From Butyrivibrio sp. (lineage in GTDB: Bacteria > Bacillota > Clostridia > Lachnospirales > Lachnospiraceae): 41,202 nucleotides of DNA. The notes under the pieces are model-generated. The model did not search any database. It saw nothing but the letters and a program-made list of their open reading frames with translations, and had not been told where the DNA came from. The stretch spans positions 1-41,202 of the forward strand of contig SVFZ01000030.1 in the NCBI GenBank assembly GCA_015056585.1, written 5' to 3'. A program made the position numbers and the translations under genes. Positions 25,934 to 34,569 of the stretch are shown one piece after another; within the stretch, counting starts at the first letter, position 1, and the number at the start of each line of letters is the position of its first letter.

Positions 25934-28211
25934 CAGATTTTACGAACTCAGACTCCTCAGGAGTAATGGAGATATCTGATGGGCTGTATTCTAGCCTGTA
26001 GTAAATGGAAAATACTTTTTTCAGATTATCCTGAATACTTGATGGAGCTAAGGGTATATAGTCATAAATGAGACCACGGTCTATAAAGCCTTCTGCTGAT
26101 AGTTTGCGAAGGCTTTTTTTAATTTTTGTCACATCCATGTGAATCCTCTCTCTGGGAGTGCTATGTCGATACCTGAATTTGTCAATGGCTCTGCTTCCGA
26201 AGATCAGTATCAGAAGAAGTAACAGTATGCTGGCAATAACAGGAATTATAACATATGCTATGTTTAAAGCGCGCTCCACTACAGGCTCGGGAGCGTCAGC
26301 GATTGTCTCGGGCAGATGCGGAACCGATTCATAAATAGGTGCATAGTCAGTGACCTGAGCTTCAACAGGAGCCTTGTTCCAGGATCTGTCCCCAGCTGTA
26401 AGGTATACGGTGGTGGGCTCAAAGGGAATCCAACCTACGCCTTCAATATAGGCTTCAGGCCAGGCGTGGGCATTGGTGCTGCTGACTTTATAGCTTTCCT
26501 CTTTTTCGAAGGGAAAAACATATCGGTAGCCGGTTACAATTCTGGCGGGAATTCCGGATAGTCTAAGGAGCATGGTCATTGAAGAAGCAAAGTGTACGCA
26601 GTATCCCCTTCCTGTTTCGAAAAGGAAAGAATCCGCCATCTGACTCATTCCTTTGGTGGTGCTAAGGTCAAATACACCGGCATTTTTATCGTCTGCCACT
26701 GTACTGTAGGAATACTGTCTTAAGTAATTTTCTATGAGCCTGCATTTATCATAAGTATCCAAAGCGTCTGAAGTCAGGTCTTTTGCCAAAATTTGCATGC
26801 GGCTGCCGGCGCCGGTGGTGTCAAGATAGGGAGCCAGGGCTTTAGATGCTGCATCTTCTCCTGTGGATATGAGCTTATCATACTCTTTAGGGCTTATTAT
26901 CTTAGAGAGGTCGATTCCCAGAATATTTGACAGGTATTCCTGACATTCATCGTAGGTCATGGCGTTGTCATAATAAAGACCGTTTGATGCAGGGCTTTCC
27001 CCATTTTCAGCGGCCGATTTCAAGGGACTTTTTATAAGGTCAATAAGGTATGGGCTGCCATAGTCAATATCCAGATAGGTAGAGTTTAAGGTATAACCCA
27101 TCTTATGCGGAAGCATGCTTTTTTCTGAAATGATCTTATCCCGGCTGTTTGTCAGAAGTATTGAGTTTATGGGCGCAATTTCATCGCCGGTCTTAAGGTA
27201 GCCGTATTCTATTGAAAGCCTTGCTGTTCTGGCAAAGAGAGATACATACTGCTTATCCGCATCATGGGCTCTCATAAAATGAGCAAATCTTATAAGGCCT
27301 TCAGCATCCGACAGCTTACCGCCTGCAAGATAAATAGTGCGTCTTCGGATCATGTTTTTGTTTGTAACCGGGTCTTTGAAGGTAAAATAGGGATTCTCTG
27401 CGGTTCTTAGTATTAATTGTGTCTTTTTGGAGGATGCAATTTTCCCTCCGGCTTTTCCTAAGGTGCTGTAACCGGATGAAAAACTGTCGGTGCTGAAAAT
27501 ATCGGAAAAGAAATAGGACACCTGATCAAATTTTTCTGCAATATTTTCAGAGAAGCGCTCACCTGCTTCTATAACGTAAGACCAGTTTATAGGCTCTTCG
27601 CGTACAGGAATTACTGCTGAAAAGAGCCCGATTATTATGAAAAAATATATAGGGAAGACATCCTTGTTTTTCTCGATAAAAAGTTTTTGAACAACTGACA
27701 TTATAAGAACTGTAAGGCATACAAAGCAAAGGACACCAATGAGCTTGTTTTCCCTGAAACTGTTATAGGAAAAGTACAGATATAACGCTAAAGGTGTTAT
27801 CACAAATACTGCATAATCGATCACTTTTTCCACATTTGGGAGAAATATAAAGATGAGCCTTAAAAGGGCAGAAACAATAACAGCAATGGAGGCTTCGTTG
27901 GAATCTGCAGCATTTCTTATGAGAAAGAATAACAGTACAGAAGGTAGCAGCGAAAAGACAGCCGGTCCTTTACCCGACGCAAAAAGTTCAAATACATGCT
28001 GGAGAATACTGTAAAAGAAGAACAGCCCAATTGTGGTGAAGGTAAAAAGGGCGTAAGCTACAGCTTCTTTGTCCCACAACAAATAAAGCTCGAGGCAGGT
28101 AACCAGGAGTGAAAACGCAAACATATGAAGTTTGAGTTCAGCCGATAATACTGCAGAAATCCATTGGATTATCGCAGTCTTCCCGGAGGATGATCCAGGT
28201 GCCTGTTCCAT
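25893..28211 (-). CDS. Transglutaminase-like membrane protein (TgpA/DUF3488 type)
   Basis: The protein has about 772 residues. An N-terminal block of five to six membrane segments (to about residue 200) is followed by a large extracytoplasmic region. This contains the transglutaminase-like core with C538 in GYCVHFASSM and H582 in TNAHAWPEAY. The third position is glutamate (GWIPFEPT) where many homologues have aspartate. A further membrane segment (about 655-680) and a basic cytoplasmic tail end the protein. It forms the usual set with DUF58 and MoxR, probably acting on cell-surface proteins or peptides. The ATG at 28211 has AGAGAGG at 6 bases, which makes a 74-base overlap with the DUF58 gene; an in-frame start further upstream (28229) has no ribosome binding site. 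Confidence 0.87.
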   Translation of the reverse strand: MEQAPGSSSGKTAIIQWISAVLSAELKLHMFAFSLLVTCLELYLLWDKEAVAYALFTFTTIGLFFFYSILQHVFELFASGKGPAVFSLLPSVLLFFLIRNAADSNEASIAVIVSALLRLIFIFLPNVEKVIDYAVFVITPLALYLYFSYNSFRENKLIGVLCFVCLTVLIMSVVQKLFIEKNKDVFPIYFFIIIGLFSAVIPVREEPINWSYVIEAGERFSENIAEKFDQVSYFFSDIFSTDSFSSGYSTLGKAGGKIASSKKTQLILRTAENPYFTFKDPVTNKNMIRRRTIYLAGGKLSDAEGLIRFAHFMRAHDADKQYVSLFARTARLSIEYGYLKTGDEIAPINSILLTNSRDKIISEKSMLPHKMGYTLNSTYLDIDYGSPYLIDLIKSPLKSAAENGESPASNGLYYDNAMTYDECQEYLSNILGIDLSKIISPKEYDKLISTGEDAASKALAPYLDTTGAGSRMQILAKDLTSDALDTYDKCRLIENYLRQYSYSTVADDKNAGVFDLSTTKGMSQMADSFLFETGRGYCVHFASSMTMLLRLSGIPARIVTGYRYVFPFEKEESYKVSSTNAHAWPEAYIEGVGWIPFEPTTVYLTAGDRSWNKAPVEAQVTDYAPIYESVPHLPETIADAPEPVVERALNIAYVIIPVIASILLLLLILIFGSRAIDKFRYRHSTPRERIHMDVTKIKKSLRKLSAEGFIDRGLIYDYIPLAPSSIQDNLKKVFSIYYRLEYSPSDISITPEESEFVKSVSEEVLRLSDRNS

Positions 28212-29205
28212 AAGAACCTCTCTTTTCATCTATGATTTTCAAAAGCTCTTTTTGTACCCTCTCAGAACTGTAAAAAATACCATCAGCAACTATGTTGTAA
28301 AATTCAAGGAATGTGTCGTAGGAATCGACTATTGAGTGCTTGATATCCCCCGATGGATAGATTATCTCAACAGGTACATTACGACTTCCGAAGTGATAGG
28401 CGGCAGATACAGCAAATTCAAGGAAGTAGTCCCTCTTTTTCAAAAATTCCGTATCCCATTTTATCTCCGGGATATTTGAGGCATACATAAGAACGGTCAC
28501 ATGTCTTTTTTCCATTTGATCGGGGAGACGGACCATTAAATCGGAAAGCTTCGCGGAAACCTTCCAGTTAATGGAAGAGAGTGCGTCGCCTTGCTGATAA
28601 ATGCGCATATCACTGCCGGGAATGTCCTCAAACTGCCTTGTGCTCTTTAAGCCGGTGCTGTTTATAAGATTTTCCAGATCCAGGGTTTTGCCGGCTATGT
28701 CTGTGATACGCGGGCGAACTATGGCCCTGAAAGAGTATGGGACATTAATGTCAACCGAGAAAATTTTGAAAGGATCGGCAAAAGATACCTTTTCAATTCC
28801 AACATTATAAGCTCCTGCATATCTACAGCTTATCCTTGAAGAAAGTTCCTCTTTTCCCATGGAGTCAAGGGAAAGCTCAGCTCCGTTTTTGATGTCGTAC
28901 AGATCGCATCTGTCGTTATATGTGGTCAGAACCATCTTGTGTATTGGAAGTATTCCGGAGTTTTCTATGAAAGACCTGAAAATATGGTTTTCACCCTTGG
29001 AAACTTTGTGAACTTCGATCTCCTGAAACAGGGATAAAAAGTGGTAATTTATAAAAACATATGCTATTGAAACCGGAATTACAAGCATAAGAGCATAAAG
29101 AGGGACAAAAGAAACCGGGCCACCGTAGAAGCTGGCCAAAACAATGAAACCTGTAAGACACAGGACATATATAAAAAGATTTTTTTTATGAATTTGTATT
29201 TTCAT
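28138..29205 (-). CDS. DUF58 domain protein
   Basis: The protein has 355 residues, with two close membrane segments near the N-terminus (about 10-28 and 33-53), then a long soluble part. The DUF58 hallmark is the stretch DMRIYQQGDALSSINWKVSA (about 200-220), followed by a von Willebrand-like fold of unclear activity. It lies between MoxR and the transglutaminase gene; these three regularly occur together and are thought to assemble or process cell-envelope components. Its start overlaps the MoxR stop by 4 bases. No enzymatic residues can be named. Confidence 0.88.
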   Translation of the reverse strand: MKIQIHKKNLFIYVLCLTGFIVLASFYGGPVSFVPLYALMLVIPVSIAYVFINYHFLSLFQEIEVHKVSKGENHIFRSFIENSGILPIHKMVLTTYNDRCDLYDIKNGAELSLDSMGKEELSSRISCRYAGAYNVGIEKVSFADPFKIFSVDINVPYSFRAIVRPRITDIAGKTLDLENLINSTGLKSTRQFEDIPGSDMRIYQQGDALSSINWKVSAKLSDLMVRLPDQMEKRHVTVLMYASNIPEIKWDTEFLKKRDYFLEFAVSAAYHFGSRNVPVEIIYPSGDIKHSIVDSYDTFLEFYNIVADGIFYSSERVQKELLKIIDEKRGSYGTGTWIILREDCDNPMDFCSIIG

Positions 29206-30125
29206 TGTACTTTAACTCTGGCAAGAATCTGCCCGATGATATATTCACCTGTTGCGTGGCTTAGTTTTGCCTCAGTTGTCAGCATGATCCTGTGTGGAAG
29301 GCAGAACGTGGCAGCATCGGCGATATCTTCCGGAATACAGTAGTCTCTTTCTGCCAGATAGGCGATGGCCTGAGCGCATCTTAACATGGACAAAAGAGCT
29401 CTCGGTGAAGCACCGCAGGAGATTTCAGACCTGTTCCTTGTTTCATCGACGATTTTTACTGCGTAAGCCATGAGATTGTTGTGAATGGAAACAGAAGTGA
29501 CCTCTTTTCGCATGTTTATGATATCCTCTCCGCTCAGAACGGGAGAAGTCTTGCTGTGAAGTTCACCTGCAAGATAGCGTTTTGCCATATCCTCCGAACT
29601 CTTTGTGTCAGGATAGCCTACAGACAGCTTCATCATAAATCTGTCCAGCTGCGATTCGGGAATAGGATAGGTGCCAGCCATTTCTCGGGGATTTTGTGTG
29701 GCAATTACCATAAATGGCTCAGGTACGGGAATATCTGTGCCGTCGATGGTTACTTTATGCTCTTCCATAACCTCTAAGAGGGCTGACTGGGTCTTTGGGG
29801 ATGTTCTGTTGAGCTCATCCGCAAGAACAATGTTATTGATCACCGGTCCGGGAAGAGTTTTGAAGGTTTGGGTTGACTGATCAAATATTGAAAAGCCTGT
29901 GATATCCGACGGTGTAGTGTCAGGCGTACACTGAACTCTGGAAAAAGCTAGGGAAAGAGAGTCTGAAAGCGCCTTCACTATAGATGTTTTGCCGACTCCG
30001 GGAACGTCCTCCAGGAGCACATGACCATCAGAAAGCAGGCAGATTATTATCTTATCTATTACCTGCCCTTTGCCGACGATACGCATTTCTACGTTGTCTT
30101 TTAGAAGCTGAATTTTCTCCCTCAT
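29202..30125 (-). CDS. MoxR-family AAA+ ATPase
   Basis: This 307-residue soluble ATPase has Walker A EDVPGVGKTS (about residues 39-48), Walker B NIVLADELNR, sensor 1 in VIATQNP and the arginine-bearing IPESQLDRF. A C-terminal lid domain follows. MoxR ATPases act as chaperones that mature or assemble partner complexes, here most likely the DUF58 and transglutaminase proteins encoded directly after it. It is the first gene of the reverse-strand operon. It diverges from the CmpB-like gene; a perfect TATAAT and a 14-base palindrome lie in the shared 123-base gap. Confidence 0.93.
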   Translation of the reverse strand: MREKIQLLKDNVEMRIVGKGQVIDKIIICLLSDGHVLLEDVPGVGKTSIVKALSDSLSLAFSRVQCTPDTTPSDITGFSIFDQSTQTFKTLPGPVINNIVLADELNRTSPKTQSALLEVMEEHKVTIDGTDIPVPEPFMVIATQNPREMAGTYPIPESQLDRFMMKLSVGYPDTKSSEDMAKRYLAGELHSKTSPVLSGEDIINMRKEVTSVSIHNNLMAYAVKIVDETRNRSEISCGASPRALLSMLRCAQAIAYLAERDYCIPEDIADAATFCLPHRIMLTTEAKLSHATGEYIIGQILARVKVQ

Positions 30126-30147
30126 AGATTTCCCCCAAACTTATGCG

Positions 30148-30167
30148 AATACTTAAGTATTATTATA
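30148..30167 (-). promoter_or_regulatory. Promoter -10 and palindrome upstream of the MoxR operon
   Basis: On the reverse strand a perfect TATAAT occupies 30167-30162. Directly downstream is the perfect 14-base palindrome AATACTTAAGTATT (30148-30161). A site there would block transcript initiation, so it is a candidate operator. The -35 is weak. The MoxR ATG is at 30125. Confidence 0.45.
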
Positions 30168-30248
30168 GTAATTTTCAGACAATTAAGCTATAGCAATATA
30201 TGTGTATAAAGCGGTAAAATAGTATTAGTATTGTTTTGGAGGCACGAG

Positions 30249-31100
30249 ATGATTGTTGCGCAGTGTTTTGTGGAATTTATCTTTTACAGTTTTTTAGGAT
30301 GGGTCTGGGAATCCATTTATTGCACAGCAAAAGAAAAAAAGTGGGCTGACAGAGGGTTTTTGTTCGGACCTGTATGCCCGATATATGGCACTTGCGTTGT
30401 AGTTACATCAATTGTTTTTGACCTTATTCCGGCGCTTTCGGATCCTTCATTTCCTGTATGGGGGATATTTATCATATGCTATTTGGGAAGTGCTGTTGCG
30501 GAGTTTGGAACCTCGTGGGTTTTGGAAAAGAGATTTCACGCCAGATGGTGGGATTACAGTTCGATGCCGCTTAACATTCAGGGGCGGATCTGTGTTCCGG
30601 TCAGCATATGCTTTGGTCTGGCAGGAGTTTTGATAGTCAAGTACCTGATTCCTGTTATTAACGGAATGCATGCAGTGATACATCCCGGAATTTACGAATT
30701 TTTGGCCATTGTTTTGGCAGCTGTTTTCGGAGCTGATTATGCACTGACGGAGGCCAGTCTTTCGGCACTTCTTAAAAATGTTGAGAAGATGCATTTGGAA
30801 TTTAATGAGCACCAGCAGGCAAGATATGAGAGGGTTCAGGAAGAGGTTGGAGCTATAGAGGCTAAAGTCAGCAATGAGAAAAAGGCTATGGAAGAGCGCG
30901 TGATAGAGGCAAAGGCCAGCCTTTCAAGACTGCATGCAGGCCAGCTTTCTTTTAACCAGAAGAGAGTTCTTGTGAGCATTGCAAGATTTATGCCTGACAG
31001 CAAAAAGACTAATGAGCAGAACAACAATCAGATCATGCTTCTTGGGGAATTAAAGGCATTTGTCCGTAAATTCAAATCGAATGATGATGAAGTAAAATGA
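30249..31100 (+). CDS. CmpB-like putative ABC transporter membrane protein (PF06541 type)
   Basis: This 283-residue protein has five or so membrane segments over residues 1-175, with family features FLGWVWES, RGFLFGPVCPIYG and RWWDYS. These mark the family named putative ABC transporter CmpB, common in Firmicutes and of unknown function. The C-terminal 100 residues are a charged coiled coil (EEVGAIEAKVSNEKKAMEER) in the cytoplasm. No ATPase is encoded beside it, so the transporter label should be taken lightly. The ATG at 30249 follows GGAGG by 6 bases and is better than the TTG at 30231. It is probably the first gene of an operon with the next MATE gene, 19 bases away. Confidence 0.8.
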   Translation: MIVAQCFVEFIFYSFLGWVWESIYCTAKEKKWADRGFLFGPVCPIYGTCVVVTSIVFDLIPALSDPSFPVWGIFIICYLGSAVAEFGTSWVLEKRFHARWWDYSSMPLNIQGRICVPVSICFGLAGVLIVKYLIPVINGMHAVIHPGIYEFLAIVLAAVFGADYALTEASLSALLKNVEKMHLEFNEHQQARYERVQEEVGAIEAKVSNEKKAMEERVIEAKASLSRLHAGQLSFNQKRVLVSIARFMPDSKKTNEQNNNQIMLLGELKAFVRKFKSNDDEVK

Positions 31101-31119
31101 TAGAAAGACAGGTTTATTA

Positions 31120-32472
31120 ATGTCAAAAAGAGCAACAATGGATATGACGCAGGGGTCTATTCGGAAGGAACTGATTCTTTTCGCTATTCCCTTGCTTGCA
31201 GGTAATGTATTTCAGCAACTGTACAATACGATAGACAGTATTATTGTCGGCAGAGAGGTGGGAGCAAGTGCACTGGGAGCCGTTACCAGCGTGGCGCCGG
31301 CTGTGAACACTCTGGTAGGCTTTTTTATGGGTTTTTCAACCGGAGCAAGTGTTATTATTTCCCACTATTTTGGTGCCAAAAATGAGCAGGGTGTTAAAAG
31401 GGCAGTGCACACTTCCCTCGTATGCACATTTATACTGGGACTTGTAATGATGGGCTTTGGATATTTTATAACTCCTCCGCTGCTTGTTTTCATGTCCACA
31501 CCGGATAGCGTAATGCCACTGGCTACGCAGTATCTGCAGATATATTTTCTCGGAATACTGGGACTTATGATGTATAACATAGGCTCCGCGATACTGAGGG
31601 CGGTGGGAGATTCTGTCAAACCCCTGATATTTTTGATAATTACTTCGCTTCTGAATATAGTACTGGATATTTTCTTTGTAGTGACCTTAAAGCTTGGTGT
31701 TGCAGGGGCTGCGTATGCGACTATCATCTCACAGTTCATATCTGCAATACTTACCATTATTGTTCTTGTTCGCAGCAAGGAAATATATCGTGTGAGAGCA
31801 GCAGAGCTTGGTGTAGATAGAAAGATACTTGGCCAGATAATTACGGTAGGAATGCCTGCTGGAATCCAATCGGCTGTTATTTCATTTTCGAATCTTTTTG
31901 TTCAGGGTTATATCAACAGATTTGGCGAAGCAAGCACCGCCGGATGGGGAGCATATGGCAGAATTGATGCCTTTGTTATGCTTCCGATGCAGAGTATAGC
32001 TCTTACTGCAACTACTTTTGTAGGACAGAATGCAGGCGCCGGGAATGTTGACAGGATAAAGAAGGGTATACGGGAAGCTCTTTTCCTGGCTGTAATATGC
32101 ACCTTTGTACTGGTAATACCGGAATTTCTTGCTGCTCCGCAGATTGTAAAGCTTTTTAACACAGACCCGGAGGTTGTGCGTTTCGGAGCGCTATTTATCA
32201 GAATGAACTGCTTTTTTGACATCCTTTGCTGCTCTAATCAGACCCATGCCGGTGCGCTCAGAGGAGTTGGCGACGCCAAGGCGCCTATGTACATAATGCT
32301 CAGTTCTTTCGTACTATTCAGGCAGATTTATCTGTTTATTGTTTCGCATATTACCACTTCCATTTATCCGATTTCGATCGCATATCCCATGGGATGGCTG
32401 GTGTGCAGCATAATAATGTTGATCTACTTCAACAGAAGCGGATGGGAACAGAAAGTGGATGGAAATTATTAA
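31120..32472 (+). CDS. MATE family efflux transporter (first copy)
   Basis: This 450-residue membrane protein has twelve predicted segments in two related halves. MATE features are IPLLAGNVFQQLYNTIDSII at the start, GFSTGASVIISHYFGA and, in the second half, MPLQSIALTATTFVGQNAGA. Such proteins export cationic drugs or metabolites using sodium or proton gradients. The substrate cannot be deduced. The Shine-Dalgarno is weak (CAGG). It is followed 21 bases later by a gene for an unknown protein, so the run from 30249 to 33821 may be one transcript. It is distinct in sequence from the second MATE protein at 39041. Confidence 0.92.
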   Translation: MSKRATMDMTQGSIRKELILFAIPLLAGNVFQQLYNTIDSIIVGREVGASALGAVTSVAPAVNTLVGFFMGFSTGASVIISHYFGAKNEQGVKRAVHTSLVCTFILGLVMMGFGYFITPPLLVFMSTPDSVMPLATQYLQIYFLGILGLMMYNIGSAILRAVGDSVKPLIFLIITSLLNIVLDIFFVVTLKLGVAGAAYATIISQFISAILTIIVLVRSKEIYRVRAAELGVDRKILGQIITVGMPAGIQSAVISFSNLFVQGYINRFGEASTAGWGAYGRIDAFVMLPMQSIALTATTFVGQNAGAGNVDRIKKGIREALFLAVICTFVLVIPEFLAAPQIVKLFNTDPEVVRFGALFIRMNCFFDILCCSNQTHAGALRGVGDAKAPMYIMLSSFVLFRQIYLFIVSHITTSIYPISIAYPMGWLVCSIIMLIYFNRSGWEQKVDGNY

Positions 32473-32493
32473 ATAAAAATTCAGGAGGAAACG

Positions 32494-33009
32494 ATGGCAT
32501 CATTTGCAAAAGACATTGACGGTAAAAAGTTATATGAGGCAATAGTCGATTTTGAGAACAATGAAGAAGCTCAGGACTTTTACTACGCGGTTATGGACAC
32601 TCTCACAGGGCGTAAAAATAAAAACGGCAGCGATGAGACTGTAAGAGACAGAGTATTGAAGGCATATGCTATGCTTTTTTGCGAAGATGCCGGACTTGAA
32701 GTGGGAGAAAAAGCAGGAGTTGATGAGGTGGCTGCTACTGCAGACAGGCTCTATATTGGCGATGCCGGTTATGACCCCGAGCATTGGTATCGTATGAAGT
32801 ACCATTTTCCCGTAATTGATGATGACAATTACGACAGATTTGCAGCCCTTGTTATTGCTGATATGAATGCCGGTCCTCTTCACGAGGCAGCACTTAATGA
32901 TGGCGAAACACTTGTTGTGGGAGAGGCAGACCCGCTTCATATGACAGCTTCACAGAGACGAAATCAACAGGTTAAGAGCGTATCTTTACCGACAGGAGGT
33001 GCACAGTGA
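32494..33009 (+). CDS. Hypothetical protein, 171 aa, coupled to a response regulator
   Basis: I do not recognise this soluble, acidic protein. There is no signal peptide or membrane segment. Residues 1-70 look helical (EAIVDFENNEEAQDFYYAVMD), and a conserved-looking middle part contains YDPEHWYRMKYHFP. The C-terminus is polar and glutamine-rich. A strong AGGAGG ribosome binding site precedes it, and the last 4 bases (GTGA) overlap the start of the response regulator gene. That tight coupling suggests the two proteins work together, perhaps with this one as a partner or target, but the sequence gives no direct evidence. Confidence 0.72.
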   Translation: MASFAKDIDGKKLYEAIVDFENNEEAQDFYYAVMDTLTGRKNKNGSDETVRDRVLKAYAMLFCEDAGLEVGEKAGVDEVAATADRLYIGDAGYDPEHWYRMKYHFPVIDDDNYDRFAALVIADMNAGPLHEAALNDGETLVVGEADPLHMTASQRRNQQVKSVSLPTGGAQ

Positions 33010-33821
33010 ATATATTAGCAGTAGATGCTGACAGCGCTGCCCTTAAGAAGATAAAGGGGATTTTAACAAAAAATGTACCTGAGGCTAACTGTTTTTATTT
33101 TGACAGCTCCCTTTCTGCTCTTGCCAAAGCCAGAGAAGAAGAGATAGATGTGGCTTTTCTTGATGCGAATATGCCTGAGCTTTCCGGTATTGACCTTGGG
33201 AAGTATCTGACTGAACTCAATCCATATGTGAATCTGATCTATCTTACAGAGACCACAGATTATGCGTATGAGGCTATGAAATTACATGCCAGCGGATATC
33301 TTAAAAAGCCCGGCACCAACGCTGAGGTAAAGAAAGAGCTGGAAAGTTTGCGCTATCCTGAGCTTAGAAAGAAATATAAGAGAGTCTTTGCGCAGACTTT
33401 TGGCAATTTTGAGCTGTTTGTTGATGGAGAACCTGTAGAATTTAAGTATAAGAGGACAAAAGAAATAGTGGCTCTTCTTGTAAATAACAAAGGAGCTCAG
33501 ACCTCCAACGGAGAGATCATCGCATCTCTTTGGGAGGATGACGGCGATCCCGAGAAGAAGCTTTCCTACCTCTGTAATCTCAGACAGGATCTGCAGAATA
33601 CCTTCAGCAAACTTAAGCTTGAGGGAATTATTCTCAAGCAGAGGGGAAGTATGGCTATTGCAAAGGACAGGATCGAGTGTGATCTGTACGACTGGCTTGA
33701 GAACAAAAAGGACTCAAAGTACAAATATACCGGGGATTATATGAACCAGTACAGCTGGTCGGAATTCTTTCACGCAGAGCTGGATGAAATCAGTTATGAC
33801 CTGGAGGATGACGATTTTTGA
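33006..33821 (+). CDS. Response regulator with SARP/OmpR-like winged-helix domain
   Basis: This 271-residue protein has a receiver domain (1-115) with acidic residues VDAD, phosphoacceptor D53 in FLDANMPELSG, a threonine in IYLTE and lysine in YLKKPG, so it is likely phosphorylated. The C-terminal region (about 128-230: FGNFELFVDGEPVEFKYKRT, IIASLWEDD) is a winged-helix DNA-binding domain of the OmpR/SARP kind. The last 40 residues are rich in acidic residues. It starts with GTG after AGGAGG, overlapping the upstream gene by 4 bases. No kinase gene is adjacent, so it is an orphan regulator. The hybrid kinase at 22555 could in principle feed it, which is speculation. Confidence 0.88.
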   Translation: MNILAVDADSAALKKIKGILTKNVPEANCFYFDSSLSALAKAREEEIDVAFLDANMPELSGIDLGKYLTELNPYVNLIYLTETTDYAYEAMKLHASGYLKKPGTNAEVKKELESLRYPELRKKYKRVFAQTFGNFELFVDGEPVEFKYKRTKEIVALLVNNKGAQTSNGEIIASLWEDDGDPEKKLSYLCNLRQDLQNTFSKLKLEGIILKQRGSMAIAKDRIECDLYDWLENKKDSKYKYTGDYMNQYSWSEFFHAELDEISYDLEDDDF

Positions 33822-33824
33822 TAA

Positions 33825-33853
33825 TTGACTTGTCTGAGTGTTATTGATATATT
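33825..33853 (+). promoter_or_regulatory. Promoter of the CoA supply operon
   Basis: TTGACT (33825-33830) and TATATT (33848-33853) are exactly 17 bases apart, both one base off the consensus. This is the best promoter in the window. It starts within 4 bases of the stop of the response regulator gene and about 60 bases before the ATG at 33916. Confidence 0.75.
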
Positions 33854-33915
33854 TATGATGCACTGTATCAGAAATAGTTCTGAACGGTAGCTTTTTATTA
33901 TAAGGAGAATTGAAT

Positions 33916-34566
33916 ATGGATAACACATCAATGCTTGGCCGCAAGACTAATGAGGAGTCAGTCGGACTTAGCAGCAAAACACGTAGTATGGTGGAGACTG
34001 CCCTTATGATCGCAATCGTACTGATCATGGGTAATACCGTTCTTGGTACAATTCCTACACCATTTCTTAAGGTTTCTATCGTTACTGTACCGGTTGCTTT
34101 GGCAGCTATGCTTATCGGTCCTTACGCAGGTATCATCTGCGGAATTGTATTTGGACTTAACAGCTTTGCCGGCGCTTTCACAGGAGCGAGCGGAATGCTT
34201 TCAACTCTTTTCACTATCAGTCCAATCGGAGTATTTGTTACAGCTGTTGTAGCAAGATTTCTTGATGCAGCGCTTGTAAGCTTTTTGTTTAAGGCTCTTC
34301 ACAGAGGCAAATTAAAGCAGGCTTCTTATTATATCAGTGGTGCTTTGATGCCTCTTTTTAACACTGTATTCTTTATGGGCTCACTTTGCCTGTTCTTCTA
34401 CAATACAGACTATGTTCAGGGACTTGTTTCAAAGTACAATGCCAACGGTCCCTTCGCCTTTGTGGTAGCAATGGTTGGCGTTCAGGCTACAGTAGAGGCT
34501 CTGATCGGTTGCCTTCTTGCCGGAACTCTTGGTGTTGTTCTTTCAAAGGTTCTTAAGAGAGCATAA
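33916..34566 (+). CDS. ECF transporter S component, probably pantothenate/CoA precursor
   Basis: This 216-residue membrane protein has six hydrophobic segments after a polar 30-residue N-terminus. The pattern of METALMIAIVLIMGNTVLG and the AAMLIGPYAGIICGIVFGLN stretch is typical of ECF S components. The ligand is inferred from context: it is the first gene of an operon whose next two genes, coaX and coaBC, turn pantothenate into 4'-phosphopantetheine. It would bind pantothenate or a close relative and use the shared EcfAA'T module encoded elsewhere. AAGGAG stands 9 bases before the ATG. A near-consensus promoter lies directly upstream. Confidence 0.82.
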   Translation: MDNTSMLGRKTNEESVGLSSKTRSMVETALMIAIVLIMGNTVLGTIPTPFLKVSIVTVPVALAAMLIGPYAGIICGIVFGLNSFAGAFTGASGMLSTLFTISPIGVFVTAVVARFLDAALVSFLFKALHRGKLKQASYYISGALMPLFNTVFFMGSLCLFFYNTDYVQGLVSKYNANGPFAFVVAMVGVQATVEALIGCLLAGTLGVVLSKVLKRA

Positions 34567-34569
34567 AAG

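Noticed and set aside
22499..30161. Shared CTTAAGTAT string near 22501 and 30152 as a common operator
   Set aside because: Nine bases shared by two promoter regions can occur by chance at this AT content, and only the 30148 site is a full palindrome.
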